From Pectinophora gossypiella (lineage: Eukaryota; Arthropoda; Insecta; Lepidoptera; Gelechiidae), in contig NC_065408.1 in the NCBI RefSeq assembly GCF_024362695.1, positions 17,047,518-17,111,517 on the forward strand: 64,000 nt of DNA, written 5' to 3'. Of this stretch, positions 40,749 to 52,661 are shown piece by piece. The notes under the pieces were generated by a model. The model saw only the letters and a program-made list of their open reading frames with translations, ran no database searches and had not been told where the DNA came from. A program made the position numbers and the translations under genes. The first letter of the stretch is position 1, and each line of letters opens with the position of its first letter.

Positions 40749-41396
40749 TCTTGACCACCGGGTATACCCACACTAATATAATTAAAGTAAAAATATATTT
40801 TTTCAATAATATGGAGAAGTTAAATTTAAAGTTAAAAGTAAAATTTAAATAATATAAATTTAAATTTTTTATTTGTTTGTCAACAGCAACATTACTGTCA
40901 ATAATGACTAATTCTATAGCAGAAATGCCACTTCAAAGGAAGTAAAACATCCCTGCTTTAAATTAGTGACCCATAATTCAAAGAGGCTGTTGGTCCTTTG
41001 GAATTTCTTGTGAATAATTTCAAATATTACCATCCAAACCTCTAGATTTGCATATTTTACCAAAGTATTATATTTGGAATTAATTCAGCGAATGCAGATA
41101 GGTTTTCAGTAGAAATAATAATTAAAAGCGTTGGCTGGGCTTAGACTAATTTGATAAATGAGACAGAAAGGTTTAGTGGCAAATGTGGTAGTATGTACTT
41201 ATTTAAGGCATTCACCTTTGTGTGGGACGCTATATTATTGTAAAAGTACAGGTATTACTGATATATATTTTTTTTTCGATGTTTACCAGAACATAATATT
41301 GAGGATACTAAGTTATTGATCAACTTTTTAACTTTCTGGGTACCGATTTCATTTCATTGTCTATGAACAGATTAAATTCTTATATAAAGTACTTAT
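40749..41396. other. Intergenic DNA, no feature seen
   Basis: AT-rich, with no supported feature. Confidence 0.35.
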
Positions 41397-41627
41397 GTCT
41401 CGTCTCCACTAGGCGACATTTGCCCAGGACATGTGTCCCAAATCGGACGATATCGGACGAAGTCGTCAAAATTCGCCCAAAATCTATTTATCAAATAGTA
41501 GGAGCGCCGGGCGAAATTTGGTAACGCCTTAAGATGTGTCCTACTCTGGACACACAGTCATATTGGGATAGGAAAAATAGTAATTTGCGTACATAAAACC
41601 TCGTCTCCACTAGGTGAGATAAGTCAA
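41397..41627. repeat. 209-bp stretch bounded by direct repeats 'ctcgtctccactagg'
   Basis: 'tctcgtctccactaggcgac' at 41398 and 'cctcgtctccactaggtgag' near 41607 are direct, not inverted, repeats. The interior contains 'cggacgatatcggacgaagtcg' and 'tgtgtccta'/'ggacacaca' words. Possibly two tandem repeat units, with the second one truncated. Class unknown. Confidence 0.5.
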
Positions 41628-42000
41628 AAACTTAATTATTTATGTATCTTCTAACTAGATTTTTGTTATACCTCTACTGTACAATGTAAAAACCAATGTT
41701 TAGTATTCAATACACATCATTCCTAACCGGACCGCATCCTGTCTACTTCATCACATAATCTGTGCCCCGGGGATTTGCAGTTGATTAGCATATTTCTAAA
41801 TTCGCCACGGACATTGAAAGCGTTTTGTTTATATTATTACCAGTATGAGCTGGTGGATGCTTTATCATTGCTGTGACAATGTCACACTGCTCGTCATTTT
41901 CTAGTTTAGCCCTGGATTTGGATTGAATATGGTCGCTTCTTGGATGTTTATGTGATTATGTGCTGCCTTTTAAAAACAAAATTCTAAGATCTTCAAATGC
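41628..42000. other. Intergenic DNA, no feature seen
   Basis: No supported feature. Confidence 0.35.
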
Positions 42001-42112
42001 AAATTCAAAAATATCTTTATTCAGTAGGTAACATAGTTACACTTTGAATCGTCAATTTTACATAACGAACGTCTCATCCGCCTAAAACTACTGCAGCTTC
42101 TTACAACCTGTA
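42001..42112 (-). mobile_element. LINE-tail repeat (family L)
   Basis: The minus strand: 'gaagctgcagtagttttagg', 'cggatgagacgttcgttatg', 'cgattcaaagtgtaactatg', 'ttacctactgaataaagata', 'tttttgaatttg'. It ends like a LINE 3' end with 'aataaa'. Other copies: 18376 (interrupted), 49135 and 61626 (inside the Ty3/Gypsy element). Confidence 0.7.
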
Positions 42113-42492
42113 TAGCCGATCTATGCAGGCTATATTTCATGAATTGAGATTTTGTGTTGCACTGTCCCTTTAAAATTGGATACGGTATCATACAGGTACC
42201 TATTCTGAATTACTTTTGAACAAATGTATTTGCAGTTCTCAGGTAAAACCACATATCGTTATGGCATTTACCTATAGTAACAGGCACGGAAGTACCTTTT
42301 TAAAATCATTTTATGGTGTGTTTTTCTGCAACGAACCTTCGAATTCTTTCAATGTTCTTTTTCTCCTTTCATTCTCTTCACATGTTCTGTAGCATTCCTT
42401 AAAACATCCAAAATGTTATCATAATGTATACGCACTACGCCCACATTTCAACCACAAAGCATAATTTCACCAATGTTTACTTTACTTCCGTT
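42113..42492. other. Intergenic DNA, no feature seen
   Basis: No supported feature. Confidence 0.35.
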
Positions 42493-42618
42493 GTACGGCC
42501 ACTTTGTTACCTTGTCACAGTCACTTTTTTGACAAAACGAACTGTTAAGCTTCATTAAAGGTCAAATATTTTAGTACGACAAGGTTCTATGGTGTATTTA
42601 TGATTGCTTATGACTGTA
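42493..42618 (+). mobile_element. TA-ended MITE (family T), diverged
   Basis: 'tacggccactttgttacctt' to 'attgcttatgactgta'. The most diverged copy in the window, with deletions near the left end. Confidence 0.7.
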
Positions 42619-43484
42619 GTTACCTCTACATTTGTACTACACTTAAATACAGCTCGACTAGGATTGGGAATGTCGACATGGCTTAATCCGCGGCTTGGTA
42701 CGCAATATATTTCTTTGGTCCAACTTTAATATTTGGGCTGATCCTCTCTGAATGGCTGCAGGTTCATAACTCGCTGTTTGCACGTGGATTTTGGCGCAAA
42801 TCTGTGGTTTAATGACGCTTTTTTAATGACGATTTCGGTATTTGGTGTCTGGATCACGCGGTGTTGCAGGTATATTTGATTTAACCTAGTTTCGTATTTA
42901 GTATTAGTACCTAGTGTGCAGTTTTATGCTTTTGTAGGTGGAATTAATATCTTTATTCTATAACTGTATTGCACTGTTCCATATTTCAGTGTAAATCAAT
43001 TTATTTCACCTTAAGGTTGCCCGGAAAAATATGCTATTTAGCAGATTAGACTGCCTTCATGGTCACTGGTTGAGCGTTGTGCTAAAAAAAACTCTAAATT
43101 TACCTTCCTGCCTAGAAGTCAATGCAGTCTGCGGCAAATCCTCAAAAATATAAATCTATTTCTACTCTGGATATCCGTGTAGACGAAATACAAATAAAAC
43201 GTAAACGTATAAACCCCAAAGCTTGACCGGTGTACAATTTCAGTTCAAACAAACGCCATTTATTCCGTGGATTTCGATTCAAATCACATAGCGCAGAAAT
43301 CGGCGCACGTTTACATGTTGCGTGTTTGTGTGGACGTGAGGACGATGCCTAATGCTGGACAAATGCGTTCTAACCTTTACTGAACTGCCTCACAGGGGTA
43401 TTATGGTGATATTCGGTTTTTGGCAAGGTGAGGGTTACTTTCACGACCTTTGTAGTAAGTATGCGATAATGTGATTCGGCTCAC
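42619..43484. other. Intergenic DNA, no feature seen
   Basis: About 870 bp without a recognised gene or repeat. Confidence 0.35.
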
Positions 43485-43552
43485 CACCTACCAAGTTGGT
43501 CTAACAGAAAGCTCGGTGAAGTGTGGGCTTAGTTCATCTTGCGATGGCTGCC
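43485..43552 (+). repeat. Interspersed repeat fragment (aaagctcggtga family)
   Basis: 'ttggtctaacagaaagctcg', 'gtgaagtgtgggcttagttc', 'atcttgcgatggctg'. Copies at 2150 and 32955. Confidence 0.6.
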
Positions 43553-43571
43553 CATAGACATAGATGACTGA

Positions 43572-43866
43572 ACTTTTTCTATCGTGTGAATTGTGAGGTG
43601 AATTTCAACCTCATCAACCCTGGTGTAAGGGTTATTATTGAGCCGCCAAAGGCCCCTGACATGGCTCATGTAACGACTACTTACATTAATAAGTAGTAAC
43701 CGGGCTTAACGTGCCTTCCGAAGCACGGATCTTCATACTTTTTGGACAATCAGGTGATCAGCCTGAACTAGGGATCACAAAGTGATTTTTGTGATATGTC
43801 CCCACCGGGATTCGAACCCGGGACCTCCGGATCGTGAGCTCAACGCTCAACCACTGGACCACGGAC
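43572..43866 (-). mobile_element. tRNA-derived SINE (family V), complete
   Basis: The best-preserved promoter of the family. The minus strand has A box 'tggtccagtgg' and B box 'gggttcgaatccc', with 'gctcacgatccgg' between them. The loop could present CAC, as in tRNA-Val, but the fold is not certain. The body runs to 'aattcacacgatagaaaaag'. Confidence 0.9.
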
Positions 43867-44446
43867 CATAAATAAACAAATAAATGAGTGAAGGCTGATT
43901 CTTAATGAGCGATTTTGTTTGACAGGCGACTTATTTGTTGTCGTTTGGACATCAAGTTGACAGAAATTCCTATGGGTAGTCCAAAGATTCATTCTCAAAT
44001 ATAATAGAATGTTCCGTAATACGTCTTCGAAGAGACAAATCTCACTGGACGTCCAACCGCGCGACATAGCCACTCCATGGCATACCATACATCCCTAGCG
44101 GGGTAATGCCGGCGCCATATTTCAAATGTCATCACTTACATGCCTTTATGAAACCTCGAATATACGTCGGACCTTGGAACATGTTCTGTTACATTACAGG
44201 TGTCATGTTACATTACACGTTGCTGTTATGACTTCATGACGTAACATACCTGTAATCTTCTGAATTCTTTTATTTTCTCCTTTTTACCCAATGCCCCTTA
44301 CATTCCGAGTCCGACCCTTATCGTATATAGACAACAATTTTATATTTTTTAAAACTTCTTTCCGTCCTATTCATTAACCATCCTAAATCAATACCATAAA
44401 CAACCAAATCCACATTCATTATCCTTCGATAGTATTAGATAGTTTC
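43867..44446. other. Intergenic DNA, no feature seen
   Basis: The 82-aa minus-strand frame at 43840..44088 begins in the SINE and is not a gene. There is an inverted word pair around 44185..44235 ('ctgttacattacaggtgtca', 'tgttacattacacgttgctg'). Confidence 0.35.
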
Positions 44447-44662
44447 CTATAAATTCTGATTACTAAATAAAGAGAGATCTAAAAGTATTTCTTTTTGCTA
44501 AATTATAAATTTTAATAAAGAAAAATGTAATAAAAAGTGCGACATATTGTCACGTTTTTCTATGACGTCACAGGTTGCGTTTTCGTACAAATTCCATAGT
44601 GATTTCGTGTTTTTACGTTTAGTAAAAAGTAAATAATGTGACTAATTGGAAATTACCCTATT
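44447..44662. mobile_element. MITE with 'gggtaatttcc' termini (family G)
   Basis: Reverse-orientation relative of 16397..16600. It shares 'ctttttgctaaattataaat', 'aaaaagtgcgacat', 'tatgacgtcacagg' and the terminal 'gactaattggaaattaccct'. Confidence 0.65.
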
Positions 44663-44929
44663 CTCTCTTACTTTCTACTCACTTTCCTACATTTGTTTTT
44701 AATATGAATTACTGTTCAATGTCACATGTTATGAAATATTTATTATTCTTATATCAATTTGATCTGTTTATGGCTGTGAAATTAATATAGTAATCATGGC
44801 GCCATGCCTTTTAGAGACTAAATACATAACCAGTATTAATTATCGTCGATAAATATACATGTATTGATTAACACCTTTCATGAATGGATGTAGAATACAT
44901 GTATGAATTGATGTATGTAGTAAGGCCGC
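44663..44929. other. Intergenic DNA, no feature seen
   Basis: No supported feature. Confidence 0.3.
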
Positions 44930-45035
44930 CTGTTGTGCTTTTCTGTATATGCTGTCCTTATCTCTGTATTTTGTGTCCATTGTGCTCAATAAAGTATTTT
45001 ATCAATCTATCTATCTATCTAATACATATAGATGC
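44930..45035 (+). mobile_element. Retroposon 3' end with (CTAT)n tail
   Basis: 'aaggccgcctgttgtgcttt', 'tctgtatatgctgtccttat' and 'tgtgctcaataaagtatttt', followed by 'ctatctatctatctaa'. AATAAA next to a simple tail fits a LINE or SINE 3' terminus. A related piece is at 14938. Confidence 0.6.
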
Positions 45036-45199
45036 ATGATTTAATTGCTATTGGAAAGTATAAATAAATAATGAACAGCGCGATGTTCATAAATCGATTT
45101 TGTTATTGATGAAATGTTTTGGAGGTGTGTGCTATTATACTCACACACTTCTAGATACAGGTCCTGCCGGCAGGATCGGACCTTATTTTAGTACTTACC

Positions 45200-45310
45200 A
45201 TTATCAGCCTACTTCTTTTCAACAAAATCCTCTCAACCAACGCCTTGAGCCGAAGTATGTGCCTAACTGCGCACTCTTAAGGCCGTTGTTGAGAGTGCGC
45301 AGTTGTCTAT
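45200..45310 (+). mobile_element. Decayed SINE family A copy
   Basis: 'aacgccttgagccgaagtat', 'gtgcctaactgcgcactctt', 'aaggccgttgttgagagtgc' parallels 'gccgaggttcgcgcccaact', 'gggcaccctcaagcctgttg'. Old copy, moderate support. The overlapping 96-aa frame is not a gene. Confidence 0.45.
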
Positions 45311-45392
45311 TAAATTTAGTTTTGATGAGAAACTTATTATATTTTGAAGAGCACGGAAATATAATTAATGGTGTTTTTTTAAAAAAATAATT

Positions 45393-45548
45393 CTACCAGG
45401 ATAAGCAGAGACTATGGAATTCTATTTGCTTCGATCCTGATCTACGAATAAATAATAAGTCCCTGATACAGTTCCCGCATTCTTCAATTGTTTCATATAC
45501 GCACGCCGGTTGTTCTTACCCCGATGGGAAATAGGCGTTCAGTTTATA
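45393..45548. mobile_element. Retroposon tail (family R), rearranged
   Basis: 45393..45445 is in minus orientation ('aagcagagactatggaattc', 'tatttgcttcgatcctga'), while 45516..45545 is in plus ('ttaccccgatgggaaatagg', 'cgtt'). The two halves of the family R tail face opposite ways, so either an inversion occurred or two copies met. Confidence 0.55.
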
Positions 45549-46699
45549 GAAGGAAAGAAAGAAAGAAAATATTTATTCGGCAAAAAATACATAATTGCAT
45601 ATAGTTAAATGGTACTTAGTAATTAACAATAGACTTATAAATAATGCCGAAACGGCTGCAGCTCAGCATAGGCCTAACCTAGCTGTACCTAGATTATGTC
45701 GCTGATTTTCAGCTGCAGCCGATTTATTATTAATAACAACTAAACAAAAAATGGGCTCCTAAGTCTAAACACATTTGTTTTTACGATTAATTAGTATATA
45801 AACAACTAAACAGAAAAAAAAGAAAAAATGTTATATGTATATATAATGTTTAAATTTATTAATTATTGTTGGTTTTCACGGGAACGCTTTTATACAAAGC
45901 TAGTATGTTTGAAATGATCGCTCGACGCCTTGATTTGTACTGCGTCTCGACAAACGAGGTTTTTCTAGTTAACCCGATCTAATTTAGTGCTACCAGGAAG
46001 ACGATACAAGCTATGACTAAGCACTAGTTTATAGAAAATACCAGCATTATAAAACTCCCTATGTTGTAATGAACACCACCGCAAACACAGTGTAATGACA
46101 AGCGTGAGCGCGACTTAACACTTCCAGTGCCATTAAAACCATGTCTAAAAATATATCTTTCATTCCTCTGTCATTTGCGAATCCTTAACGTAACAGCTTA
46201 CGATTCAAACTCCTTAAACTTTGTCAATGTAACTGCAAAGACTTGTTGCAAATTGTAGGGTGAAACTAAGTTAAATCTGCTGCCAAAAAGGGAAGTTTCC
46301 GCTCGAGTTTAGGACTTATTTTCTTGAAGATAAGGGTTGTGGTAAGGTAAGGAGAGGTAAAGGTAAAGTTGGAAAATGTATATGAATAGTCAATAAGTTG
46401 TCCTAAGGCGCCTTCTGCTATGCACTACATAATGACAGCTGTATAGGAAGTTATGCAAATTCATACCAATTTTGTTGTTAAGATATAAATAAAGTAGTAA
46501 GTTGTTGTTATACAATGTTTCACTGTCAAGCCGGCAAAGTGTTTGTAGTTTGCTCAAGGTTATGTTAAGATACTACTCTTGAACATCATTACGCGTCAGG
46601 AAATGTAATCAAGATATTTATTATTTTGATTATGATTGAACAACTGTTGAGTAATTTTCTTCATCATTTTATCTTCATCATTCTACATCATAGCATAAG
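45549..46699. other. Intergenic DNA with a short repeat at 45566..45625
   Basis: 'aaaatatttattcggcaaaa', 'aatacataattgcatatagt' and 'actta-gtaattaac' recur from 8225..8345. The rest (about 1 kb) has no recognised feature. Confidence 0.4.
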
Positions 46700-47032
46700 A
46701 TAAATAAATAGCTTATACATCCCACTATTTGGCACAGGCCTCTCCTCAAACAACGGGATAATACTGGGGATATCCAGCATACTCCACCACGCTACTCCAC
46801 CCCAATGCAGGTTGGTGGTGGTGTTTGGTCTAGTAGCTTGAAACCAACAGCTTAATGTGTTTTCCAAAAAAGGAATCATCTTAGTTTTTCGGACAATCAG
46901 ATTCGTGCCGCAATGTCCTAATTAAACAAAGGACAGTCTCGCAAAGTGATTTCGTCAATGTGCCTATCAGGAATCGAACTTGGACCTCCAGATCGTAATC
47001 TCAACGCTCTAGCCACTAGACCATACAGACTA
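46700..47032 (-). mobile_element. tRNA-derived SINE (family C), diverged
   Basis: The minus strand has the head 'gtctgtatggtctagtggct' and 'aggtccaagttcgattcctg' (B box degraded) and the body 'ctttgtttaattaggacatt'. It ends 'gggatgtataagctatttat'. Older than the copy at 12705. Confidence 0.75.
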
Positions 47033-47745
47033 TTCAACATCATCATATTCCATCTTGGAATTAAGAAAATCAAAAATCCTTTTTTTTAAACGCCTGGCGT
47101 CCTTTGTGGGTGGTATATTAAATTAGAAAACCAGGCCAATATATTAAAAATAAATAAAATAAGTTTGTTGTCTATGGTCGAGTCATTTGTATGAAGATGA
47201 TAATTAGTTTTCCCGCAACTATTGAGTTTTCTATCACGAACATTTTGGTTGCTACTAAAGTTACATTTGAATTCATCACTTGATGAAGGTCTTCTGCCAC
47301 TTATATGGCTGCAGATGGAATTAAATTAAATGTCAAATCGTTACAGGAATAAAAGATCCTTATTTTAATCGCGACCGACTTTTATTGCAAGTAAATATTT
47401 CCAACGCAAAACCGCTGCACAGGATGTTAATAAAAAATATCGTGTCAAAATAAAATAAAGTCGGCTTACAGAAGATTGAGACGTTTGTCGGTCGATTTGT
47501 TGCGTGCGGCGTAATGTGCCGTTTTTGAGCCCGGCGATGTGTGTAGCTGGGCCTTTATTTTATATTAAATCCGGGAAATGGAAACGAGTGGAGCAGGATC
47601 TTTATTTTACATATATTTGGACTGGAACTAGCAGTAACAGACATAGATTGCATTGACACTTTCATGAAAACTAACCGCAGGTCATTGCTTTTCATTCGTA
47701 AGAGTATGACACTTGGGATCATGAATTAATATTGTGGAGGAATCA
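47033..47745. other. Intergenic DNA, no feature seen
   Basis: No gene or repeat supported. Confidence 0.35.
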
Positions 47746-47832
47746 AGAGAAGCATGTTAAGATCGAAGCAAATGGAATTTCATAGTTTATGTTTACAGCG
47801 GTGGGAAATAGGCGTGACTTTATGCATGTTGG
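47746..47832 (+). mobile_element. Retroposon tail (family R)
   Basis: 'catgttaagatcgaagcaaa', 'tggaatttcatagtttatgt', 'ttacagcggtgggaaatagg', 'cgtgactttatgcatg'. Confidence 0.65.
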
Positions 47833-47977
47833 TATCAGAACCACGGCTATAGACACACTGGCATTTATATGTCTATTGTGGAGACTGGGCTCAAAGGATG
47901 TTTCCATTTTATCACGATGGTCCATTTTTATTCCAATTTTCCTTCGATTAATCTCGAAGGAATGATATTATACGGAC

Positions 47978-48172
47978 AAATCGGGAGCACTGAGGGCTCT
48001 CACCCAGTATAAAATTTAATACAACAGTCCTGAGGGTGCCCAGTTGGACGCGAACCTTGGCTCAGGGCGTCATCTGGGAGGAAAATATTTGAAAAAATTA
48101 ATCGACCCTAGTGGGTAGATAGCGATAAGCGCTGAATGAGGGAAATCATCAACGCCAGCGGGGTCGGTATCG
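47978..48172 (-). mobile_element. SINE family A, 5' part
   Basis: The minus strand gives 'ctggcgttgatgatttccct', 'cattcagcgcttatcgctat', 'tagggtcgattaatt' and so on to 'gagagccctcagtgctcccg'. The 3' A-tailed end is missing. Confidence 0.7.
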
Positions 48173-48689
48173 GGGGTCTGAAGTGTTTGTTGTCGCGAGT
48201 TAACTGGTCGCCTCTATGGCTAGAGTAATCGGGTCGTCGGGATCGTATATTACGTCCTTCGGATGCCGATATGGAGAAGACAAGGCAAGTATTGCCATAC
48301 TTAAAAAATAAAATAATATTTTGTAGGGGATGCCAACACTATAGTTGAGGCATTTATAGATTTATTTCCAAGTTACGTTTGAAAAGAGCTTTTAATTTCC
48401 TATCCGGGAATAATTTACGATCGCTTTAAAGGTAGGTAGTTGTTGAATAAAAATAAAATGAAACTTGGCAGCGATACCACCGTCAGATTTATAGCACATA
48501 ATTTTACATGTAAAGCTGATAAAACGTGTTTTATTAAACATAAATAATTTATGAAATGCTTGTGGATTGTGCAGACATGAAACTTTTCTTGGTTTCGAAG
48601 AATTCGCGATTATGATTATGATTTGACTTGCCAAAATAGTAGTCTTACATCTGCATGGCATTCCACGTACTTAGGAAACTTTTTGGTCA
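48173..48689. other. Intergenic DNA, no feature seen
   Basis: The 89-aa minus-strand frame (48392..48661) has no recognisable domain. Confidence 0.35.
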
Positions 48690-48890
48690 ACGATTTCCCT
48701 CAATCAGCGCTTATCGATTAATTCTTTCAAATATTTTTCCTCTCAGACGACGCCACAACTGGGCACCCTCAGGCCTGTTGTCTTAAACGTTGTACCGGGT
48801 GAGAGCCTTCAGCGCTCCCCGTTTTTCCGGCCAAGTAGTTAATGCCATCTGCGGCAAATCTACAATAAGTGACGTCAAAAAAAAACGTTA
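48690..48890 (+). mobile_element. SINE family A with internal deletion
   Basis: It runs from 'caacgatttccctcaatcag' to 'agtgacgtcaaaaaaaaa'. Compared with 4045..4291 it lacks about 20 bp around 'cgctatcgacccactagggt' and the 'gagccgaggttcgcg' segment. A-tail present. Confidence 0.75.
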
Positions 48891-49134
48891 AATCTAACTG
48901 CATATTAAATAATTACACACCCAGGACACTCCATACAAAAATCTAATTGTTACCGTGTGCTGCCTAACGCGTAAGTGCGAGTGAGATGCAGTCTGCTCTT
49001 TCCCTTACTCCTTAGCGACTTAGGCCATTTAAGATTAAAGTAAGACAGGAGGTGCGGTCGGGGCCTGATAACGAGTGCGGGACGGAGAATTACCGTTCCA
49101 TGCGTCAAATTATTCTATATTTCGCAGTAGTTAG
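48891..49134. other. Intergenic DNA, no feature seen
   Basis: No supported feature. Confidence 0.3.
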
Positions 49135-49228
49135 GCAGATGAGACGTTCGTTATATAAAAAAAAATACGATTCAAAGTGTACCTACGAGTAACTATGTTA
49201 CCTACTGAACAAATATATTTTTGAGAAG
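49135..49228 (+). mobile_element. LINE-tail repeat (family L)
   Basis: 'gcagatgagacgttcgttat', 'tacgattcaaagtgtaccta', 'gtaactatgttacctactga', 'atatatttttgag'. Same family as 42001 and 61626. Confidence 0.65.
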
Positions 49229-50394
49229 TGATTTAATAAAATTTTGATGGCCAGTCAAAATATTATTATTTCAAATAAAAAAATATTTAAGATCTTGACC
49301 AAACAAAAGGTGGGAAGACAATCTACCACAAGGTTGGAGAAGGTCAACAGGCGAGAAACAGGTGTGGCGCAATAAGGAGGAGATGTCCTAGGACAGCCCG
49401 ATAAACAAATAAATATATAGATAATTTAAAACTATGTAATAATGTCGGTGATTAAATGTTTTTTTTTTGTTTAAGATCTTGACCAATTGTTTTTGTTTAA
49501 GTTCATGAATCAAGTGCTCCTATTTAGTACAAAGTACAGAAAGATTCAGAAACATATTATTATTATGTTGTTCGAACACTTAACGTTACTTTTTCATATT
49601 ACAGATTTCGCAGCTTGCATATTTATAAAAAGAAATCGTTTCAAAATCCAACTTTATGCACTTGCTCATTATGGTCTTTCGATATTTGAAGTAACATAGG
49701 GTAGAAGGGCAATAAGTGGCCATCAAATTGAGATACAAGGGGACACGTGCAAGTTATTGGCTCCCAAGTGTTTGCCAAACTATGATATTGGTTATTGAGC
49801 GAAAAATATTTCATTTATCGAGGGACTGGTCAGGCGATAATGTTGTTAGCGTGATCGTGCAAAAGACAGTATTGTAAATAGAATGAAATATGATGCAAAA
49901 TTAAATATCCTTTTACCAACGCATTTTAGTTAGTAACCATAAAAGTCCTGACACTTCTTTTATTGGTAGACTGGATGATCTTTTAAAAGTTACATTTCCA
50001 ACGAAACATTTTGCTTTTCATCAGGATCAATGTGATATCGGAGAATGTAAGTTTACATTGTAGTGTCATGGGCTCGAATACGGCTCGGGTTTTAAACCAC
50101 TGAATTCGACTTTAAGTACCTATATGAGTTTGAATTCAAGTTTGGATCATAGATAAATAATTGATGTCACATAGGTTCTATATTATTTGTGTCCGATTAA
50201 TAACAATAGGCTCGCCTCATGTTATACGGGACTTAAACATAACTGGCGAGGATACAAAGATAAATATACTTTATTGCACAAGTATATTTATCTATAATAT
50301 AAAAGAGACTTAACTAGGTGCAAATGGCGACTTTATCCCGATATAGCGATTTGTTCCAGACAATCATATGGCGAGGAAATATGTAAAAACAACT
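49229..50394. other. Intergenic DNA, no gene recognised
   Basis: A 70-aa open frame at 49487..49699 is unassigned. About 1.1 kb without a supported feature. Confidence 0.35.
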
Positions 50395-50688
50395 GCCTCC
50401 GTGGTCCAGTGGGTGAGCGGTCGGATCCCGGTGGGGCGTATTACAAAAATCACTTTGTGATCCCTAGTTTGGTTAGGACATTACAGGCTGATCACCTGAT
50501 TGTCCGAAAGTAAGATGATCCGTGCTTCGGAAGGCATGTTAAGCCGTTGGTACCCGTTCCTATTTACTGATGTAAGTAAGTAGTCGTTACTTGAGCCATG
50601 TTAGGGGACTTTGGCGGCTCAGTAATAACCCTGACACCAGGGTTGATGAGGTTGGTATTCCACACAACCCACACGATAAGAAGAAGAA
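50395..50688 (+). mobile_element. tRNA-derived SINE (family V), deletion between A and B boxes
   Basis: The head 'gcctccgtggtccagtgggt' keeps the A box. It then jumps to 'cggatcccggtggggcgtat', so the anticodon arm and B box are lost. The body is complete to 'cacacgataagaagaag'. Without a B box this copy should be transcriptionally dead. Confidence 0.85.
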
Positions 50689-51164
50689 CAGCGGAAAGAA
50701 TCTCCGTTACCCTAGTAAATTTTGTAATGTGCGTGACTACAGCATATCAGAAATCTTCCAATACATAATGAAGCAGCAATGAGTTCCAGGAATTCCTTCT
50801 CAGAAACATTCATTAGAATTTCATACGACATTTGTTTCCTATAACCATAAAGTCGAGACAACGCGCCTTGTCCAACGTTCCGAAATAACTATACTGACTC
50901 AGAGCCAATTGCTGACAATTCAACATACATTTCCGTCACAGTCCATTTAAGCCCACCGTCTTTGCTTCCACGGCCGAACTGACGCAGTAATGAACTGCGA
51001 AATCGTTGAAAGACATGATGTGAAACGGTTTACTTCAAACGGATGTTTTTGTATTTCTGGAAATGAATGGAATCGGTGACTTTGTTGAGGGGTCACATTC
51101 ACATTCGGAAATGTCGTCAACATTTCAGTGTTAAGCTTAGTGTACATGTACACACATGAGGCAC
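50689..51164. other. Intergenic DNA, no feature seen
   Basis: The 92-aa minus-strand frame at 50947..51225 runs into a SINE tail and is not supported. Confidence 0.35.
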
Positions 51165-51250
51165 TGCGGATGTTCGTGGCCCATTTTTCCGACCAAGTAG
51201 TTAACGCTGTTTGCCGCAAATTCACTATAAGTCACGTCAAAAAAATAAGG
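51165..51250 (+). mobile_element. SINE family A tail
   Basis: 'tttttccgaccaagtagtta', 'acgctgtttgccgcaaattc', 'actataagtcacgtcaaaaa'. Confidence 0.65.
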
Positions 51251-51344
51251 ATGTTCGAGTCTGAAAACACGCACACTTAACGAGTACAAAAACTTATTCA
51301 AATTATACTCCTGCAAACTTAGCGGAGTCGACCCTAAGTGTGGA

Positions 51345-51700
51345 AAGTTCTGTTTCCAACTAGTCAATCAGATACTTTTTAGCTTCTAAATATCAAAACG
51401 AAATACTTAGAAAGTATAAAAGAACGAAGAAATGTAAATTGTTACTGGCAATAAATTTATTCTTATTCTTAAGAGAATAAATATTTGTATTCCATAGTCT
51501 CTCCTTACCCCGGTGGGAAATAGGCGTGAGTTTATGTATGTTGTATAAAATAAAATAAAAAATATACTTAATACTCAGTTTTTTTACTCATGTAAAAATA
51601 CAAAAAAATATAAAAACACGATACGACGTTACAAGAAAAATAAATGTCAAAATTATGGTTGCATTTTGTCGTGATGAAAATTCCTTCAAAAACTAAATAT
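51345..51700. mobile_element. Decayed MITE family G interrupted by a family R tail
   Basis: 'gtttccaactagtcaatcag' and 'atactttttagcttctaaat' match the left part of 16397. A family R tail follows at 51487..51542 ('tattccatagtctctcctta', 'ccccggtgggaaataggcgt', 'gagtttatgtatg'). Further weakly similar sequence follows that. Confidence 0.5.
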
Positions 51701-52335
51701 AAAAAAAAAGATTTAGAAGAAGAATTTAGACCAGGTATACTATCTGTTTTTAGAAATTTGTGTTACATAATTCATCTTTGACAGCATAATTCAACTTTGA
51801 AACTATCCACGAATCGATCGAGTCGGACGGTGAGCGGAAAAAATGATTGATATTACAATTTGTTTTGTGCATTCTGTATTCCAATTTTATATTTTCGCGG
51901 TTTTATTGTTTGGATTTCGGCCAATAGCAAAGCGTTTGTCATCGCTCTCATATGTTACGCCCAATCACGAGCCGGGATTGGTTTGTAGCAGCGGCGATTG
52001 CTGCACCTCTGTTGGCGTCGTCTAGTAACTTCGCCGGTCTTATGGAGGCAACACGAGGCCCAAAAAAAATACGTTTCTCTGAAAATACGCAAAGAAACGC
52101 GTAACGCGGGTGATATTAATAATAACATTGTTTTAATAGAAACGTGGTGAAGTGCCTATTATTTACATCACTATCTCGGAACTGTCTTATTGCTTCTTAA
52201 TAAAACCCTTGCTCTAGACCTCGCCGGCTACATGGTGTATTCTAAGGCTAAACACGAGGATCGTCCATAACATAATGCCAGAAGGTAAGATTCTACAATA
52301 TTGCATTTCTAATTTTGATGTTGTTGCCTGTTTAC
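51701..52335. other. Intergenic DNA, no gene recognised
   Basis: The 60-aa open frame 51843..52025 matches nothing I know. No supported feature. Confidence 0.35.
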
Positions 52336-52487
52336 CTGATTGTCCAAAAGTAAGATGATCCGTGCTTCGGAAGGCACGTTAAGCCGTTGGTCCCAGTTAC
52401 TATTTAATGATGTAAGTGAGTAATCGTTACATGAGCAATGTAAGGGGCCTTTGGCGGCTCAATCATAACCCACACGATAGAAGAATA
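52336..52487 (+). mobile_element. tRNA-derived SINE (family V), 3' part
   Basis: 'cctgattgtccaaaagtaag', 'cacgttaagccgttggtccc', 'aggggcctttggcggctcaa', ending 'cacacgatagaagaa'. The 'caccagggttgatgaggttg' block is deleted. Confidence 0.8.
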
Positions 52488-52571
52488 ATGTTGTTGCAGT
52501 ATTTTTTTTCTTTTACGTAGCTACCCTCATTTGTTCATAAGCCATGCTGGTTCTTATTTAAGTAATTAGTT

Positions 52572-52661
52572 ATTAGGTGTGCCATTAGTTAGTCGTTACT
52601 TGAACCCCTTCAGGAAATTTTCGGGTTAGGAAACCTTACAACCTACACGAAAGAAGATCTT
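52572..52661 (+). mobile_element. Strongly decayed SINE family V 3' end
   Basis: 'gttagtcgttacttgaaccc' and 'acaacctacacgaaagaaga' remain; the region between is barely recognisable. Confidence 0.4.

Noticed and set aside
43795..43866. tRNA-like sequence with good A and B boxes
   Set aside because: It is the head of a SINE with a body attached and many copies nearby. It is not a functional tRNA gene.
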